Source of the DNA: Geodermatophilaceae bacterium
Lineage (GTDB): Bacteria; Actinomycetota; Actinomycetes; Mycobacteriales; Geodermatophilaceae
Assembly: GCA_013812385.1 (NCBI GenBank)
Contig: JACCTM010000314.1
Span: 1-14,961, forward strand
Length of the DNA stretch: 14,961 nucleotides
Direction: 5' to 3'
Made by a program: the position numbers and the translations under genes. Positions 13,714 to 14,961 of the stretch are shown here, piece by piece (the first letter of the stretch is position 1; each line of letters opens with the position of its first letter). Under the pieces are notes generated by a model. That model ran no database searches. It saw only the letters and a program-made list of their open reading frames with translations, and was not told the DNA's origin.

Positions 13714-13756
13714 CAAGGCGTCCTTGAGCCAAACCTATTGGCACAAGGACGCCTTG
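13714..13756. repeat. Long inverted repeat built from two self-palindromic 18-bp motifs
   Basis: Arms of 19 bp (13714-13732, CAAGGCGTCCTTGAGCCAA; 13738-13756) are complementary at 18 of 19 positions around a 5-nt loop. Each arm contains CAAGG-nnn-CCTTG, itself an inverted repeat, so the pair can also be read as direct repeats of an 18-bp motif (13710-13727 and 13740-13757) spaced 30 bp, about three helical turns. It could be a pair of operator sites between divergent ada-alkA and ychF, or a dispersed REP-like intergenic repeat. It ends 26 nt before the ychF -10-like hexamer. Confidence 0.6.
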
Positions 13757-13782
13757 ACTCCAACGTCGGCGGGTCAGCGCCG

Positions 13783-13788
13783 TACCCT
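13783..13788 (+). promoter_or_regulatory. Candidate -10 box, leaderless ychF
   Basis: TACCCT (TAnnnT type) ends 8 nt before the ychF GTG, and no ribosome site is visible in the pyrimidine-rich GGCTTCTC between them. A TTGACT occurs at 13754-13759 but is 23 nt away, too far for a standard -35. Confidence 0.4.
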
Positions 13789-13796
13789 GGCTTCTC

Positions 13797-14890
<1,094 letters not shown>

Positions 14891-14894
<4 letters not shown>

Positions 14895-14936
14895 CCTCCG
14901 GACGTGATGATCCGACCTTGGTCGCCGCAAGGCTAG
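14891..14936 (+). terminator. Terminator-like inverted repeat after ychF
   Basis: CTAGCCT (14891-14897, overlapping the TAG stop) is complementary to AGGCTAG (14930-14936), which is followed by TTTCT. A competing inner stem CCTTG/CAAGG (14916-14932) shares the right arm. The loop is long, so this is only a moderate candidate. Nothing else is seen to the window end. Confidence 0.35.
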
Positions 14937-14961
14937 TTTCTGGCCGCTCCCTGACTGGTTC

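Overview
This is a high-GC, gene-dense, actinobacterial chromosome segment. Evidence: GTG starts, actinobacterial families (DUF1707, DUF4245, DUF6542, a lipid-droplet-associated-type protein, a fused Ada-AlkA) and several start codons placed 7-8 nt after a -10-like hexamer, as in leaderless actinobacterial mRNAs. From memory, the order glpX / DUF4245 / xseB-xseA / lipid-droplet-type protein / ispH / DUF6542 / ychF resembles the Mycobacterium tuberculosis Rv1099c-Rv1112 neighbourhood. I cannot name a genus.

Layout. 1-1515 (minus strand): a TetR regulator, a soluble DUF1707/FGD-repeat protein and the first 76 codons of citrate synthase (gltA), running off the left edge. 1688-4533 (plus): an APC-type amino-acid/choline-like permease translationally coupled (GTGA overlap) to a FAD-dependent sugar-1,4-lactone oxidase-like enzyme, divergent from the TetR gene. 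4535-5575 (minus): class II fructose-1,6-bisphosphatase glpX, only 1 nt from the convergent oxidase gene. 5629-6186 (plus): membrane-anchored DUF4245 protein. 6187-6539: the only sizeable gene-free gap. It holds a 283-bp element with 24-bp imperfect terminal inverted repeats flanked by 14-bp direct repeats, apparently inserted into a terminator-like palindrome between two convergent genes.

6540-8833 (minus): the lipid-droplet-type gene, xseA and xseB (exonuclease VII). 8887-9870 (plus): ispH (isoprenoid synthesis). 9933-13626 (minus): ada-alkA fusion, ogt, rmuC and the DUF6542 membrane protein; ada-alkA and ogt overlap by ATGA and form an alkylation-damage repair unit. 13797-14894 (plus): ychF ATPase, divergent from ada-alkA across a 170-bp region rich in palindromes, including a 19-bp near-perfect inverted repeat made of two copies of a self-palindromic motif.

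Most of the window is core metabolism and DNA repair. The accessory-looking signals are the small inverted-repeat element with its Cys/His-rich reading frame, the palindrome cluster between ada-alkA and ychF, and the TetR/permease/oxidase divergon of unknown substrate. I see no rRNA, tRNA, CRISPR array or complete transposase, and no strong case for a wholly new multi-gene system.
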